This document shows, one piece after another, positions 1 through 7,741 of a stretch of 22,832 bases of DNA. Source of the DNA: Pseudomonadota bacterium (GTDB lineage: Bacteria > Pseudomonadota > Alphaproteobacteria > Rickettsiales > Midichloriaceae); contig JAQCBG010000001.1 of NCBI GenBank assembly GCA_027621485.1, positions 1 to 22,832 on the forward strand, written 5' to 3'. Below the pieces are notes generated by a model. That model saw nothing but the letters and a program-made list of their open reading frames with translations. It had not been told where the DNA came from and did not search any database. Numbering within the stretch: position 1 is the first letter of the stretch; every line of letters begins with the position of its first letter. The translations under genes and the position numbers were made by a program.

Positions 1-774
<774 letters not shown>

Positions 775-860
775 TGATCTACTGAATTTCTCATACAGAA
801 TGAACTATATGTAAACACAGTTTTATGTAATTTTTGCTACTGTCTTACTATACTTCACTA

Positions 861-871
861 TTTCAAAGAAC
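861..871 (-). promoter_or_regulatory. boxA-like antitermination element in the 16S leader
   Basis: On the minus strand this reads GTTCTTTGAAA, close to the boxA consensus TGCTCTTTRA. It lies between the rRNA promoter and the mature 16S 5' end, where NusB/S10-bound boxA elements sit in rRNA leaders. The call rests on similarity and position only. A closer match to the E. coli boxA (GCTCTTTAAA, minus, 1275-1284) lies upstream of the promoter and would not be in this transcript. Confidence 0.45.
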
Positions 872-895
872 GCTTCATCTCGTTTTAAGAAGATG

Positions 896-923
896 TTTTC
901 TGATTTTTCCTTAAATCAGAAAA
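896..923 (-). other. Perfect 11-bp stem-loop in the 16S leader
   Basis: TTTTCTGATTT (896-906) and AAATCAGAAAA (913-923) are exact reverse complements separated by six bases. The hairpin begins a few bases after the predicted transcription start of the rRNA promoter and precedes the boxA-like site. It could be a processing or antitermination structure of the rRNA leader. There is no U-run pattern that would make it a terminator for the 16S transcript. Confidence 0.5.
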
Positions 924-936
924 AGCGTGAGAGAGA

Positions 937-965
937 CTTATATCAACATTAAAGATACTAGTCAA
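937..965 (-). promoter_or_regulatory. 16S rRNA promoter (sigma-70 type)
   Basis: On the minus strand a -35 box TTGACT (965-960) is followed after exactly 17 bases by a -10 box TATAAG (942-937); each matches five of six consensus positions. Initiation would fall near 930, giving a leader of about 155 bases before the mature 16S end near 774. This is the best sigma-70-like pair I found in the window, as expected for an rRNA gene. Confidence 0.75.
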
Positions 966-1322
966 GTCATTGATGCGATATTTTTACTAAAAATTATTTT
1001 TTTTATCAAAAACATTCAATTAAGCATCTGCAGAAGAATTAAATCGAACATTAATAACTCTTTTTAATAATTTCTTGCGATTTGATGCATTGCATTTCAA
1101 GATAATTTCTTTTCCTAAAAATAGGATGCTTTTCACATATGCCAGAATTCTGATTTAAAATAGCTTCTATAAATAGCTTTTAACTTAATGATATAAAAGA
1201 ATATATGTAAAAATGAAGTATATCGTGATATCTAATTGATATAGAGAAAATATATCTCAAATAAAACTGATTTCTTTAAAGAGCTTGTAATTATTTTTTT
1301 AGAGCACTTAATATGCAATAAA
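966..1322. other. Gene-free AT-rich spacer between the rRNA promoter and the small ORF
   Basis: I see no credible coding region or RNA gene here. The stretch is very AT-rich and holds an imperfect 13-bp tandem duplication (1158-1183; AAATAGCTTCTAT then AAATAGCTTTTAA). It also holds a boxA-like string on the minus strand (1275-1284) that is upstream of the rRNA promoter and is probably chance. No clear terminator for the ffh transcript is visible. Confidence 0.6.
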
Positions 1323-1469
1323 TTACTGAAGCGTATCTTTTTTTGCTTTTTTCTTTCTTCTTAATAAATTTTTACGAAGAGCAGATTCAAGATCTTTTAG
1401 AGTATTGTTATTTTGAATTTTTTTAGATTTTTTATTATCTTGTAATTGCGAGTATTGTTTATTTAGCAT
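1323..1469 (-). CDS. Small basic protein (48 aa), downstream of ffh
   Basis: An ATG ORF starts 13 bases after the ffh TAG stop and ends in TAA. It encodes 48 residues. The N-terminal half is Lys/Asn/Gln-rich and the C-terminal half carries ALRKNLLRRKKKAKK, a strongly basic amphipathic segment. From memory, many alphaproteobacteria have tiny proteins with a similar leucine and arginine pattern (LRANLxRRKxQxR), so this may be a real conserved small gene. No good Shine-Dalgarno precedes it, and the lysine-rich composition is also what AT-rich DNA can give by chance. No function is proposed; it would probably be co-transcribed with ffh. Confidence 0.45.
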   Translation of the reverse strand: MLNKQYSQLQDNKKSKKIQNNNTLKDLESALRKNLLRRKKKAKKDTLQ

Positions 1470-1482
1470 TGATTTAAGGTGT

Positions 1483-2832
1483 CTAAAAAGGCATTTTAAA
1501 CTTCTTCATAATATCTTGCATAGATGAACCTGAAAACTGCTTTGCTAAATTTTGCATTGTGGTGAATTGCTTGAGTAATTTATTTACGCTTGCAACAGAC
1601 GAACCCGAGCCATTTGCTATTCTTTTTTTTCTAGATGCATCTATAATTCTGGGATTTCTTCTCTCTTTCTTTGTCATTGACAGTATAATAGCTTCGCTAC
1701 TTTTAATAAGAGATTTACTATCAATACCTTCAGTATTTTCGTTATTAAGTATTCCGGTAAATTGCTTAAAAGATCCGGGAAGCATTCCCAAGATGCTACT
1801 AAAGCCTCCAAGCTTCTTTAACATCTTTAATTGCTTTAGAAAGTCATCCATATCAAACTTTCCTTGTTGCAATTTATTTTGCATTGAATGAAGATCCTCC
1901 TCAGAGGCAGCTTTAACTTTTTCTACTAAAGTTTCAACATCCCCCATACCAAGTATTCTAGACACAACTCTATCAGGATGAAATGCCTCAAAATCTTCTG
2001 GCTTTTCTCCCGTACTTAAAAATTTTATCGGCACACCAGTTGTAAAGCGCATACTAAGCATTGCGCCACCTCTTGCATCACCATCAATTTTTGTAAAAAT
2101 AATTCCAGTTATATTGATATGCTTTTGAAATTCTTCAGCAATTCGTACTGCGCTCTGGCCTAGCATGCTATCTACAACCAAGAGTATTTCTTCGGCATCA
2201 GCAATTTTTTGTATATGCTTTAACTCATTAATAAGATCTTGATCTAAATTACTTCTGCCAGCGGTATCTAAAATTAAAGTATCTATATTTGCATCTCTTG
2301 CATACAAAATTGCACGTCTCGTTATTTCTTCAGGCTTTTGATTTTCTATAATTGGTAGCGTCTCCACTTTAATTCGCGCACCTAAAAGCTCTAATTGCTT
2401 CTGCGCAGCTGGCCTCCTATTATCAAGAGATACCATGCATATTTTACGCTTTATATTTGATAAATAAAGCGCTAATTTTCCTGCAGTAGATGTCTTGCCC
2501 GCGCCCTGCAATCCTACAAGTAATATCTTTTTACGCGCAAGATCAGCTGGATCAGATTTTTGATTTTCGTGCTGTAATATAGAAAGGAGTTCATTATGCA
2601 CAGAGTTCATTATGACTTCTGATGCCTTGAGACTTTTTACAATCTCTTTTTTTGCAAGGGAATTTTTTATTTTCTCTGTTATATGCTTGATAACAGATAG
2701 GGAGACATCAGCTTCAAGAAGATTAATTCTGATTTCTCTTGTAACTTCTTTAATATCTGCCTCAGTAATAAAACCTCTGCCCTTTAATTTTGCAAAAATT
2801 TTATCAAATCCATCACTTAAAGAGCTAAACAT
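1483..2832 (-). CDS. ffh: Signal recognition particle GTPase Ffh
   Basis: Ffh (SRP54) binds signal sequences emerging from ribosomes and, with 4.5S RNA and FtsY, targets them to the inner membrane. The 449-residue length is normal. An N-terminal helical bundle (about 1-95) precedes the G domain: GLQGAGKT P-loop at 107-114, DNRRPAA at 137-143, DTAGR at 189-193, TKID at 247-250 followed by GDARGGA. The M domain (about 300-449) contains the RNA-binding signature RIANGSG (405-411) and is methionine-rich at its end. The ATG at 2832 gives the usual N-terminus, though no Shine-Dalgarno is evident. It lies 128 bases downstream of rplQ, so it may be read from the ribosomal operon or from its own promoter. 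Confidence 0.98.
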   Translation of the reverse strand: MFSSLSDGFDKIFAKLKGRGFITEADIKEVTREIRINLLEADVSLSVIKHITEKIKNSLAKKEIVKSLKASEVIMNSVHNELLSILQHENQKSDPADLARKKILLVGLQGAGKTSTAGKLALYLSNIKRKICMVSLDNRRPAAQKQLELLGARIKVETLPIIENQKPEEITRRAILYARDANIDTLILDTAGRSNLDQDLINELKHIQKIADAEEILLVVDSMLGQSAVRIAEEFQKHINITGIIFTKIDGDARGGAMLSMRFTTGVPIKFLSTGEKPEDFEAFHPDRVVSRILGMGDVETLVEKVKAASEEDLHSMQNKLQQGKFDMDDFLKQLKMLKKLGGFSSILGMLPGSFKQFTGILNNENTEGIDSKSLIKSSEAIILSMTKKERRNPRIIDASRKKRIANGSGSSVASVNKLLKQFTTMQNLAKQFSGSSMQDIMKKFKMPF

Positions 2833-2851
2833 ATGCAGTATTTTTTATAAG

Positions 2852-2869
2852 AAATTGGATTTCCAATTT
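2852..2869. repeat. 18-base palindrome between rplQ and ffh
   Basis: AAATTGGA (2852-2859) and TCCAATTT (2862-2869) are perfect reverse complements around two bases. As RNA it would be a 7-bp stem with a 4-base loop, about 20 bases upstream of the ffh start codon. It could be an operator or a weak mRNA structure in the ffh leader. The bases following it on the minus strand are not a convincing terminator U-run. Confidence 0.4.
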
Positions 2870-2961
2870 AAATTAAATATAAAAAGTACTCCAAAATATA
2901 TGCGAATGAAACTTATAAAACAACTGTATCTTTAAACTTTTTACACTTAATCTTTTTTCTT

Positions 2962-3336
2962 TTACTTCACAAGAGGCTCGCATAGCTGAAACACTGCCAT
3001 AGGCGCACTATCCCCTTTTCTAAAACCCGCTTTAACAATTCTAGAATAACCACCTGGACGCCCTATGAAATTTTCTTTTGCAACGCCAATAATCTTATTA
3101 ACAAAAGTTTTATCATTCATAAAATAAGAAAATAGCTCTCTTTTCTTATGAAGTGCATTATCCGCAACAAGCGCCTTTGAGATTACAGTCTCCAATTCAG
3201 GTCTTACAGCTTTTGCTTTCGCTAATGTTGTTACGATTTGACGATGCTGAATAACTTCTTTTATGAGATTCATAAATAAAGACTTTCTATGCTCTGATCT
3301 TCTGCCTAGCTTGCTTTTCTTAATTCTATGCCTCAT
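2962..3336 (-). CDS. rplQ: 50S ribosomal protein L17
   Basis: The 124 residues match bacterial L17 end to end, starting MRHRIKKSKLGRRSEHRKSL. The characteristic block with TTLAKAKAVRPELE follows (about 36-50), and the C-terminal GGYSRIVKAG..KGDSAPMAVFQL (about 94-119) is also present. L17 is a large-subunit protein near the exit-tunnel side. A strong Shine-Dalgarno (AAAGGT) lies six to seven bases before the ATG. It is the last gene of the alpha operon, 24 bases after rpoA, the standard order. Confidence 0.98.
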   Translation of the reverse strand: MRHRIKKSKLGRRSEHRKSLFMNLIKEVIQHRQIVTTLAKAKAVRPELETVISKALVADNALHKKRELFSYFMNDKTFVNKIIGVAKENFIGRPGGYSRIVKAGFRKGDSAPMAVFQLCEPLVK

Positions 3337-3360
3337 TTTTATACCTTTAAAAACATATCA

Positions 3361-4389
3361 TTATACCTTATTGCCAGAATTTTTCTGTATTAACTCATCT
3401 AAATTTGGAGGCGGCCAACCACCTTTAATTTCTATTCCAAAACTCAAATTCATATTATTCAATACATCCTTAATCTCGCAAAGAGATTTTTTTCCAAAAT
3501 TTGGAGTTTGAAGCATTTTCTGTTCTGTCTTTGTTACAAGATCACCGACATATACTATATTATCATTTTTTAAGCAATTATGAGAACGAACAGATAATTC
3601 TAAATCCTCGACCTTTTTTAAGAGGTTAGGATTAATTTCCGGCTCTTGCTTTTGCTCTTGTTCAACAGATGCAGGATCACTATCGCATATAAAGATGCTA
3701 AGTTGATCTATCATGATTCTGGAAGCCTGACTTAATGCTATACCAGCATCAATAGAGCCATCAGTCTCTATTGTAATTAATAATCTATCAAATTCTGTTT
3801 GCTCACCTATTCTACTCCTTTCAACGCTATATACAACCCTCCTGATTGGAGAAAATAGAGCATCTATAGGCAACGCATTAGTTGACATACCTTCAAGATC
3901 ATGCTCATCTGCAGTTGCATAACCAATGCCAGTACCAATCACAAGATCTATTTTAAGATGAGTGCCTTCGGCAAGGTTGCAAATATGTAATTCAGGATTC
4001 ATAATTTCAACTTCACTTGGCGCTACAATCATACCCGCATTAACTGCCATTGGGCCTGTTACATCAATAAAAGCTTTCTTTTTAGATGGGCCAGTATATT
4101 TTATTGCAACATCTTTTATGTTTAGCATTAATTCAACTACATCTTCAGTCATTCCTTCCATAGATGAAAACTCATGATCGATTCCATCTATTTTTATTGC
4201 AATAATAGATGCACCACGAATTGAAGACATCATTATTCTTCTAAGAGCATTTCCTAGCGTTGCCCCAAAACCCTTTTCTAGAGGCTCAACCTTAAAAACC
4301 GAAACATTACCACTTAATTCAGTAAGAAAATATTCAGCAGGTCTAGTTAAACCTAAGCATCCAAAGACAGATTTAGTTTCTTCCATCAT
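3361..4389 (-). CDS. rpoA: RNA polymerase subunit alpha
   Basis: The 342-residue protein has both alpha domains. The N-terminal dimerisation domain (about 20-235) includes the conserved LEKGFGATLGNALRR segment (37-51). After an acidic, Gln/Glu-rich linker (about 236-257) comes the C-terminal DNA- and activator-binding domain (about 258-325). That domain carries LSVRSHNCLKN (265-275) and TPNFGKKSL (295-303). Arg268 and Asn271 correspond to the residues that contact UP elements in E. coli, so rRNA promoters here could use UP-like DNA. Two adjacent ATG codons open the ORF and the first is used here; the ribosome binding site is weak. It is co-directional with rpsK (36 bases upstream) and rplQ. 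Confidence 0.98.
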   Translation of the reverse strand: MMEETKSVFGCLGLTRPAEYFLTELSGNVSVFKVEPLEKGFGATLGNALRRIMMSSIRGASIIAIKIDGIDHEFSSMEGMTEDVVELMLNIKDVAIKYTGPSKKKAFIDVTGPMAVNAGMIVAPSEVEIMNPELHICNLAEGTHLKIDLVIGTGIGYATADEHDLEGMSTNALPIDALFSPIRRVVYSVERSRIGEQTEFDRLLITIETDGSIDAGIALSQASRIMIDQLSIFICDSDPASVEQEQKQEPEINPNLLKKVEDLELSVRSHNCLKNDNIVYVGDLVTKTEQKMLQTPNFGKKSLCEIKDVLNNMNLSFGIEIKGGWPPPNLDELIQKNSGNKV

Positions 4390-4425
4390 TTCTTAATTAT
4401 TATTTGAGAAATTTTTTCTTTCTTT

Positions 4426-4800
4426 TTAAACTCTCCTGCGCTTACGCTTTCTACAGCCACCATGAGGAACGGGAGTTACATCGTGTATCGCAGTAATATT
4501 TAGAAGATTTACAAGTGCACGGGCCGCAGCATCTCTGCCTGCACCAGGACCTTTTAATTTTACCACAGCTGTTCTCATACCCGCTTCAACAGCTTTAGCA
4601 GCAGCAGCTTCAGCGGAAACTTGAGCGGCATAAGGAGTAGATTTTCTAGATCCTTTAAAGCCATTTGCTCCAGCGGAAGACCAAGACACAACATCACCAC
4701 TGGCATCTGCAATAGTGACTATTGTGTTATTAAAAGTTGCGCTCACATTTACTACGCCAGACGCTATATTTCTTCTTTTTGATAAAGCTTTTTTGACCAC
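4426..4800 (-). CDS. rpsK: 30S ribosomal protein S11
   Basis: The 124 residues match S11: [15 protein letters not shown] near 18-32, [17 protein letters not shown] near 44-60, [13 protein letters not shown] near 84-96, and the C-terminal [19 protein letters not shown]11 sits in the 30S platform near the mRNA exit. The start codon is GTG (4798-4800), with AGGT about 11 bases upstream. It follows rpsM by 66 bases. rpoA follows directly with no rpsD between, the alphaproteobacterial arrangement. Confidence 0.98.
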   Translation of the reverse strand: MVKKALSKRRNIASGVVNVSATFNNTIVTIADASGDVVSWSSAGANGFKGSRKSTPYAAQVSAEAAAAKAVEAGMRTAVVKLKGPGAGRDAAARALVNLLNITAIHDVTPVPHGGCRKRKRRRV

Positions 4801-4866
4801 TTAAAATATACCTATTTCTATATTAACGATATTTATATAAAGCATAATAATACTAATAAAGAATAA

Positions 4867-5235
4867 CTAGATTTTCTTCTTACCTGCAATAGCAAGAGCG
4901 CGGCCTTTCCTTGTTCTAGCGTTTGTTCTGGTTCGACTCCGCATAGGTAATCTTTGTCTATGCCTTAGACCTCTATAGCATTTTATTTCTTTTAAGCATT
5001 TAATATTATCTCCAACCTCCTTTCTTAAATCTCCTTCTGTTGTGTATTTGCCATCTATTATAGATCTTATTGCATTTAATTCATCAGGATTTAAATCTTT
5101 AATCCTTTTTTCTTTATCAATGCAAGCTTCTTCGCAAATCTTCACGCCAGTAGAAACGCCAATGCCATATATTGCAGTTAGCGCAAAAGGTATTTTTTTT
5201 TGAACAGGGACGTTAATTCCCGCTATACGAGCCAT
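4867..5235 (-). CDS. rpsM: 30S ribosomal protein S13
   Basis: The 122-residue protein begins MARIAGINVP and contains the helix-two-turn-helix region around 15-70. It also has the RNA-binding YRGLRHRQRLPMRSRTRTNARTRKG block near 88-113. S13 lies at the top of the 30S head and contacts tRNA and the 50S subunit. A strong Shine-Dalgarno (GAGGT) precedes the ATG by seven bases. It is the first gene of the alpha operon here. secY and adk, which often precede it, are absent; a 375-base gene-free leader stands in their place. Confidence 0.98.
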   Translation of the reverse strand: MARIAGINVPVQKKIPFALTAIYGIGVSTGVKICEEACIDKEKRIKDLNPDELNAIRSIIDGKYTTEGDLRKEVGDNIKCLKEIKCYRGLRHRQRLPMRSRTRTNARTRKGRALAIAGKKKI

Positions 5236-5296
5236 TTTTTACCTCAATATTATTCATAAACTCCTAAGCTCATTAAAAAGTACATGTCAGATTTAT

Positions 5297-5332
5297 CTAA
5301 AATAAAACAAAACCCTAAAATAAAGCAAAGCC
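5297..5332. repeat. 18-bp imperfect tandem duplication in the rpsM leader
   Basis: CTAAAATAAAACAAAACC (5297-5314) is followed directly by CTAAAATAAAGCAAAGCC (5315-5332), identical at 16 of 18 positions. It lies between the candidate promoter and the rpsM start, so both copies would be in the mRNA leader. Confidence 0.75.
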
Positions 5333-5376
5333 TAGAAAAACTTATATAAATCTATTAAAAGAGCATAAGGAATGCA

Positions 5377-5405
5377 CTTCTACAGCATATCAAAAAAAAA
5401 GTCAA
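5377..5405 (-). promoter_or_regulatory. Candidate promoter of the rpsM-rpsK-rpoA-rplQ operon
   Basis: On the minus strand TTGACT (5405-5400) is followed after 17 bases, eight of them T, by TAGAAG (5382-5377). The -35 box matches five of six consensus positions and the -10 box four of six. Initiation near 5370 would give a leader of about 135 bases before rpsM. The -35 is identical to that of the 16S promoter, which suits a highly expressed ribosomal operon. Confidence 0.5.
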
Positions 5406-5533
5406 GAATACTTCAGCTTAAAAAACTCAAAAATAGTAACGCACAGTACAATATAAGTATTAATAATTTTTGAAATTTACCATATTAAAATACTAATACA
5501 GTAAGATGCTATATTGCATTACCTTTATGAATA

Positions 5534-5561
5534 TTTTTTATAAGATGTTTTTTATAAGCCG
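5534..5561. repeat. 14-bp tandem duplication downstream of rmuC
   Basis: TTTTTTATAAGATG (5534-5547) is followed by TTTTTTATAAGCCG (5548-5561), 12 of 14 identical, and then by a decayed partial third unit (TTTTATATA). It is intergenic. Confidence 0.7.
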
Positions 5562-5610
5562 TTTTATATATTAATTTTTACAAATAAGAAGAGATAATTT
5601 TGAGATAATT

Positions 5611-6804
5611 CTACTCTTGAGAATTTAGTTTCTCATCTAAATCAGATGCAATAAAATCTCTAGTGCTATTTTCTATCTTGTTATGTATAGACATTGTTTT
5701 AGCCTCCGCTTCTTCAATTGCATTACTTGCTTGATCTAATTTAATCCTTGTCTTGCTAAGAAGTGCACTAAATTTTGCAAATTCAGGCTTCAGGGAAGCA
5801 AATAATCTCCATATATCTCCAGAACGACGCTCTATTGCAAGCGTTTTAAAACCAATCTGTAAGCTATTTAAAATAGCACTTAATGTCGTTGGACTTGTTA
5901 TAATTACTCTATATTTACTTTGTATTTCCTCTATGATACCGGGAAATCTTAGAACTTCTGCATACATACCTTCAATTGGCAAAAACATAATTGCAAAATC
6001 TACCGTATGAGGCGGGTGTATATATTTTTCTGAAATAAGTTTTGCAGATTTTTTAATATGCATTTGCAAAGAATTGAGATATTCCGCAGAGGCTTTTGTA
6101 TCGCATGCTTCTTGCGCCGCAACTAAATTCTGATATATTTCTAGCGGAAACTTTGCGTCAATCGGAAGTAATACATCAGAGCCATCTTGCTTTGTTGGTA
6201 ATTTTATTGCATACTCCACTCTATTTTGAGATCTTGGCTTTACAGTAACATTTTCCGCATACTGCTCTGGCAGCATAATTTGAGATAAAATAGCTCCAAG
6301 CTGCACCTCGCCCCATATCCCCTTTGTTTTCACATTAGTTAGTACTTTTTTCAAATCTCCAACTCCAGATGCAAGATTTTGCATCTCTCCAAGCCCTTTA
6401 TGAACGGCTTCTAATCTATCACTTACAATAGAAAAAGATTCTTTTAATCTCTTTTCTAATGTTGATTGCAGCTTCTCTTCTACTGTAACTCTTATTTGCT
6501 CAAGTCTCTTATCATTATTCTCTTGCATCCTAAATAAACATTCTTGAATAAAGCGCCTAATATTCTCCATCGCAGATTCATTGCTATTACTAAAATGTTT
6601 CATTTGGTCCGCAATAAGCTCAATCTGCGATTTTTGAGCAACACTTAAAGAATTTATCTGTTTATATATATTATCTTCTAAATATTTTATTTGCTCTTTA
6701 AGGGATGAATTAAAGAAATTTATATACTCAATTAATGACTCATTACTCTTAATTGCATTGATTTTAATATGCTTAATATTCAAAAATAAATATATCGCAA
6801 GCAC
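5611..6804 (-). CDS. rmuC: RmuC family protein (DNA recombination/rearrangement limiter)
   Basis: RmuC proteins combine an N-terminal membrane anchor, a coiled coil and a nuclease-like core, and were linked genetically to suppression of inversions at short inverted repeats in E. coli. Here a long helical region (about 20-155 from the GTG at 6804) precedes KGIWGEVQLGAIL (161-173) and LLPIDAKFPLEIY (212-224), the core signatures. The GTG start gives 397 aa but cuts off a membrane helix. The frame stays open upstream to a TAA at 6871-6873 and encodes a run rich in Leu/Ile/Val/Phe that completes a transmembrane segment. That stretch has no ATG, GTG or TTG, so the true start may be ATT or CTG near 6849-6864, just after AAGGTGAG. 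It lies downstream of the hydrolase gene in the same direction. Confidence 0.88.
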   Translation of the reverse strand: MLAIYLFLNIKHIKINAIKSNESLIEYINFFNSSLKEQIKYLEDNIYKQINSLSVAQKSQIELIADQMKHFSNSNESAMENIRRFIQECLFRMQENNDKRLEQIRVTVEEKLQSTLEKRLKESFSIVSDRLEAVHKGLGEMQNLASGVGDLKKVLTNVKTKGIWGEVQLGAILSQIMLPEQYAENVTVKPRSQNRVEYAIKLPTKQDGSDVLLPIDAKFPLEIYQNLVAAQEACDTKASAEYLNSLQMHIKKSAKLISEKYIHPPHTVDFAIMFLPIEGMYAEVLRFPGIIEEIQSKYRVIITSPTTLSAILNSLQIGFKTLAIERRSGDIWRLFASLKPEFAKFSALLSKTRIKLDQASNAIEEAEAKTMSIHNKIENSTRDFIASDLDEKLNSQE

Positions 6805-6900
6805 TATAAATAATAATACAAAACCTATATACAGAATAAGCGTAATCAGTGAATATGAAATAATCTCACCTTAAATCATTGATTAATTTCCTCATGAATC

Positions 6901-7596
6901 TTAATTTGGAACGCCAGTATGATTTTTACGAGTCTTTTTAAGATTTAATACTTCAATTGGAATATTAGCTTTCTCTTTAATATAGTCATCCAGTTCTTTT
7001 TCTAACTCATTCATATGATTTGTAAAAAAATGATCTGCGTCTGTTATTGCAGCATATTCTACATCGCTATTTTTTTGTTTATCGATTTTTTCATATAAAG
7101 AAAAAACAGATTTCTCAGACACAACTTCATCTTTTGTGCCCTGCACTATAATTCCCGGCGTAGGACAAGGGGATAAAAAACTAAAATCCTGAGAATGAGC
7201 TGGAGGACTTACAGATATAAAATAGTGCAGTTCTGGCCTTCTCATTAAAAGCTGCATTCCAATCCATGCGCCAAAAGAAAAGCCAGCTACCCAACAACTT
7301 GCACCAGTTGCATGAGCTTGTAGCCAATCAAGAGCAGAAGCGGCATCTAAAAGCTCTCCAACTCCATTATCAAATACCCCTTGAGATCTCCCAACACCTC
7401 TAAAATTAAACCTTAATACAGAGAAATTATTCGCTACAAAAGTGTGAAAGATTTTATAAACAACTTTATTATTCATTGTACCTCCATACGCAGGATGCGG
7501 ATGCAGTACTAATGCAACAGGAGCATATATATCTTTTGATGCGTGAAATTTTCCCTCTATTTTGCCAGCCGTACCATTAAAAATTACTTCTTGCAT
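6901..7596 (-). CDS. Alpha/beta hydrolase (COG2945-type, substrate unknown)
   Basis: A 231-residue serine hydrolase of the alpha/beta fold. It has LVLHPHPAYGGTMNNKVV near 29-46, NFRGVGRSQG at 64-73, and the nucleophile elbow GFSFGAW with Ser107. Probable acid and base residues are Asp156 (GTKDEVV) and His189 (DADHFF). The HPHP..GG..N.VV and FRGVGRS pattern is typical of COG2945 predicted hydrolases. A GAGGT site lies very close to the ATG at 7596. It is divergent from the cysteine desulfurase across 145 bases and is followed by rmuC. From memory this hydrolase family is often near Fe-S/cysteine desulfurase genes in alphaproteobacteria. The natural substrate cannot be read from the sequence. 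Confidence 0.9.
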   Translation of the reverse strand: MQEVIFNGTAGKIEGKFHASKDIYAPVALVLHPHPAYGGTMNNKVVYKIFHTFVANNFSVLRFNFRGVGRSQGVFDNGVGELLDAASALDWLQAHATGASCWVAGFSFGAWIGMQLLMRRPELHYFISVSPPAHSQDFSFLSPCPTPGIIVQGTKDEVVSEKSVFSLYEKIDKQKNSDVEYAAITDADHFFTNHMNELEKELDDYIKEKANIPIEVLNLKKTRKNHTGVPN

Positions 7597-7741
7597 GACC
7601 TCTTTTACGAAAGAATAAATCTAGATTCTCTATCAGTATACATAAAAAATGCAAGATTATTTTTAACGCAGATGCTTCACTTATTGTATATTAAGCTTTT
7701 TTGCATTTAAAAGCGTATGAAATATTAGAATTAATAAAGCC

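Larger units (their letters stand above)
5236..5610. other. Gene-free region between rmuC and rpsM
   Basis: No credible ORF or RNA gene is seen in these 375 bases. The region contains a promoter candidate for the alpha operon (5377-5405, minus), an 18-bp imperfect duplication in the rpsM leader (5297-5332), and a 14-bp duplication near the rmuC end (5534-5561). No intrinsic terminator for rmuC is evident. Confidence 0.6.

Noticed and set aside
1275..1284. String GCTCTTTAAA on the minus strand, very close to the E. coli boxA
   Set aside because: It lies about 310 bases upstream of the strong 16S promoter, so it would not be in the rRNA transcript unless a further upstream promoter exists.
1559..1891. 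Plus-strand ORF of 110 codons opposite ffh
   Set aside because: It lies wholly inside the ffh coding region on the other strand; ffh is unmistakable and the ORF shows no recognisable family.
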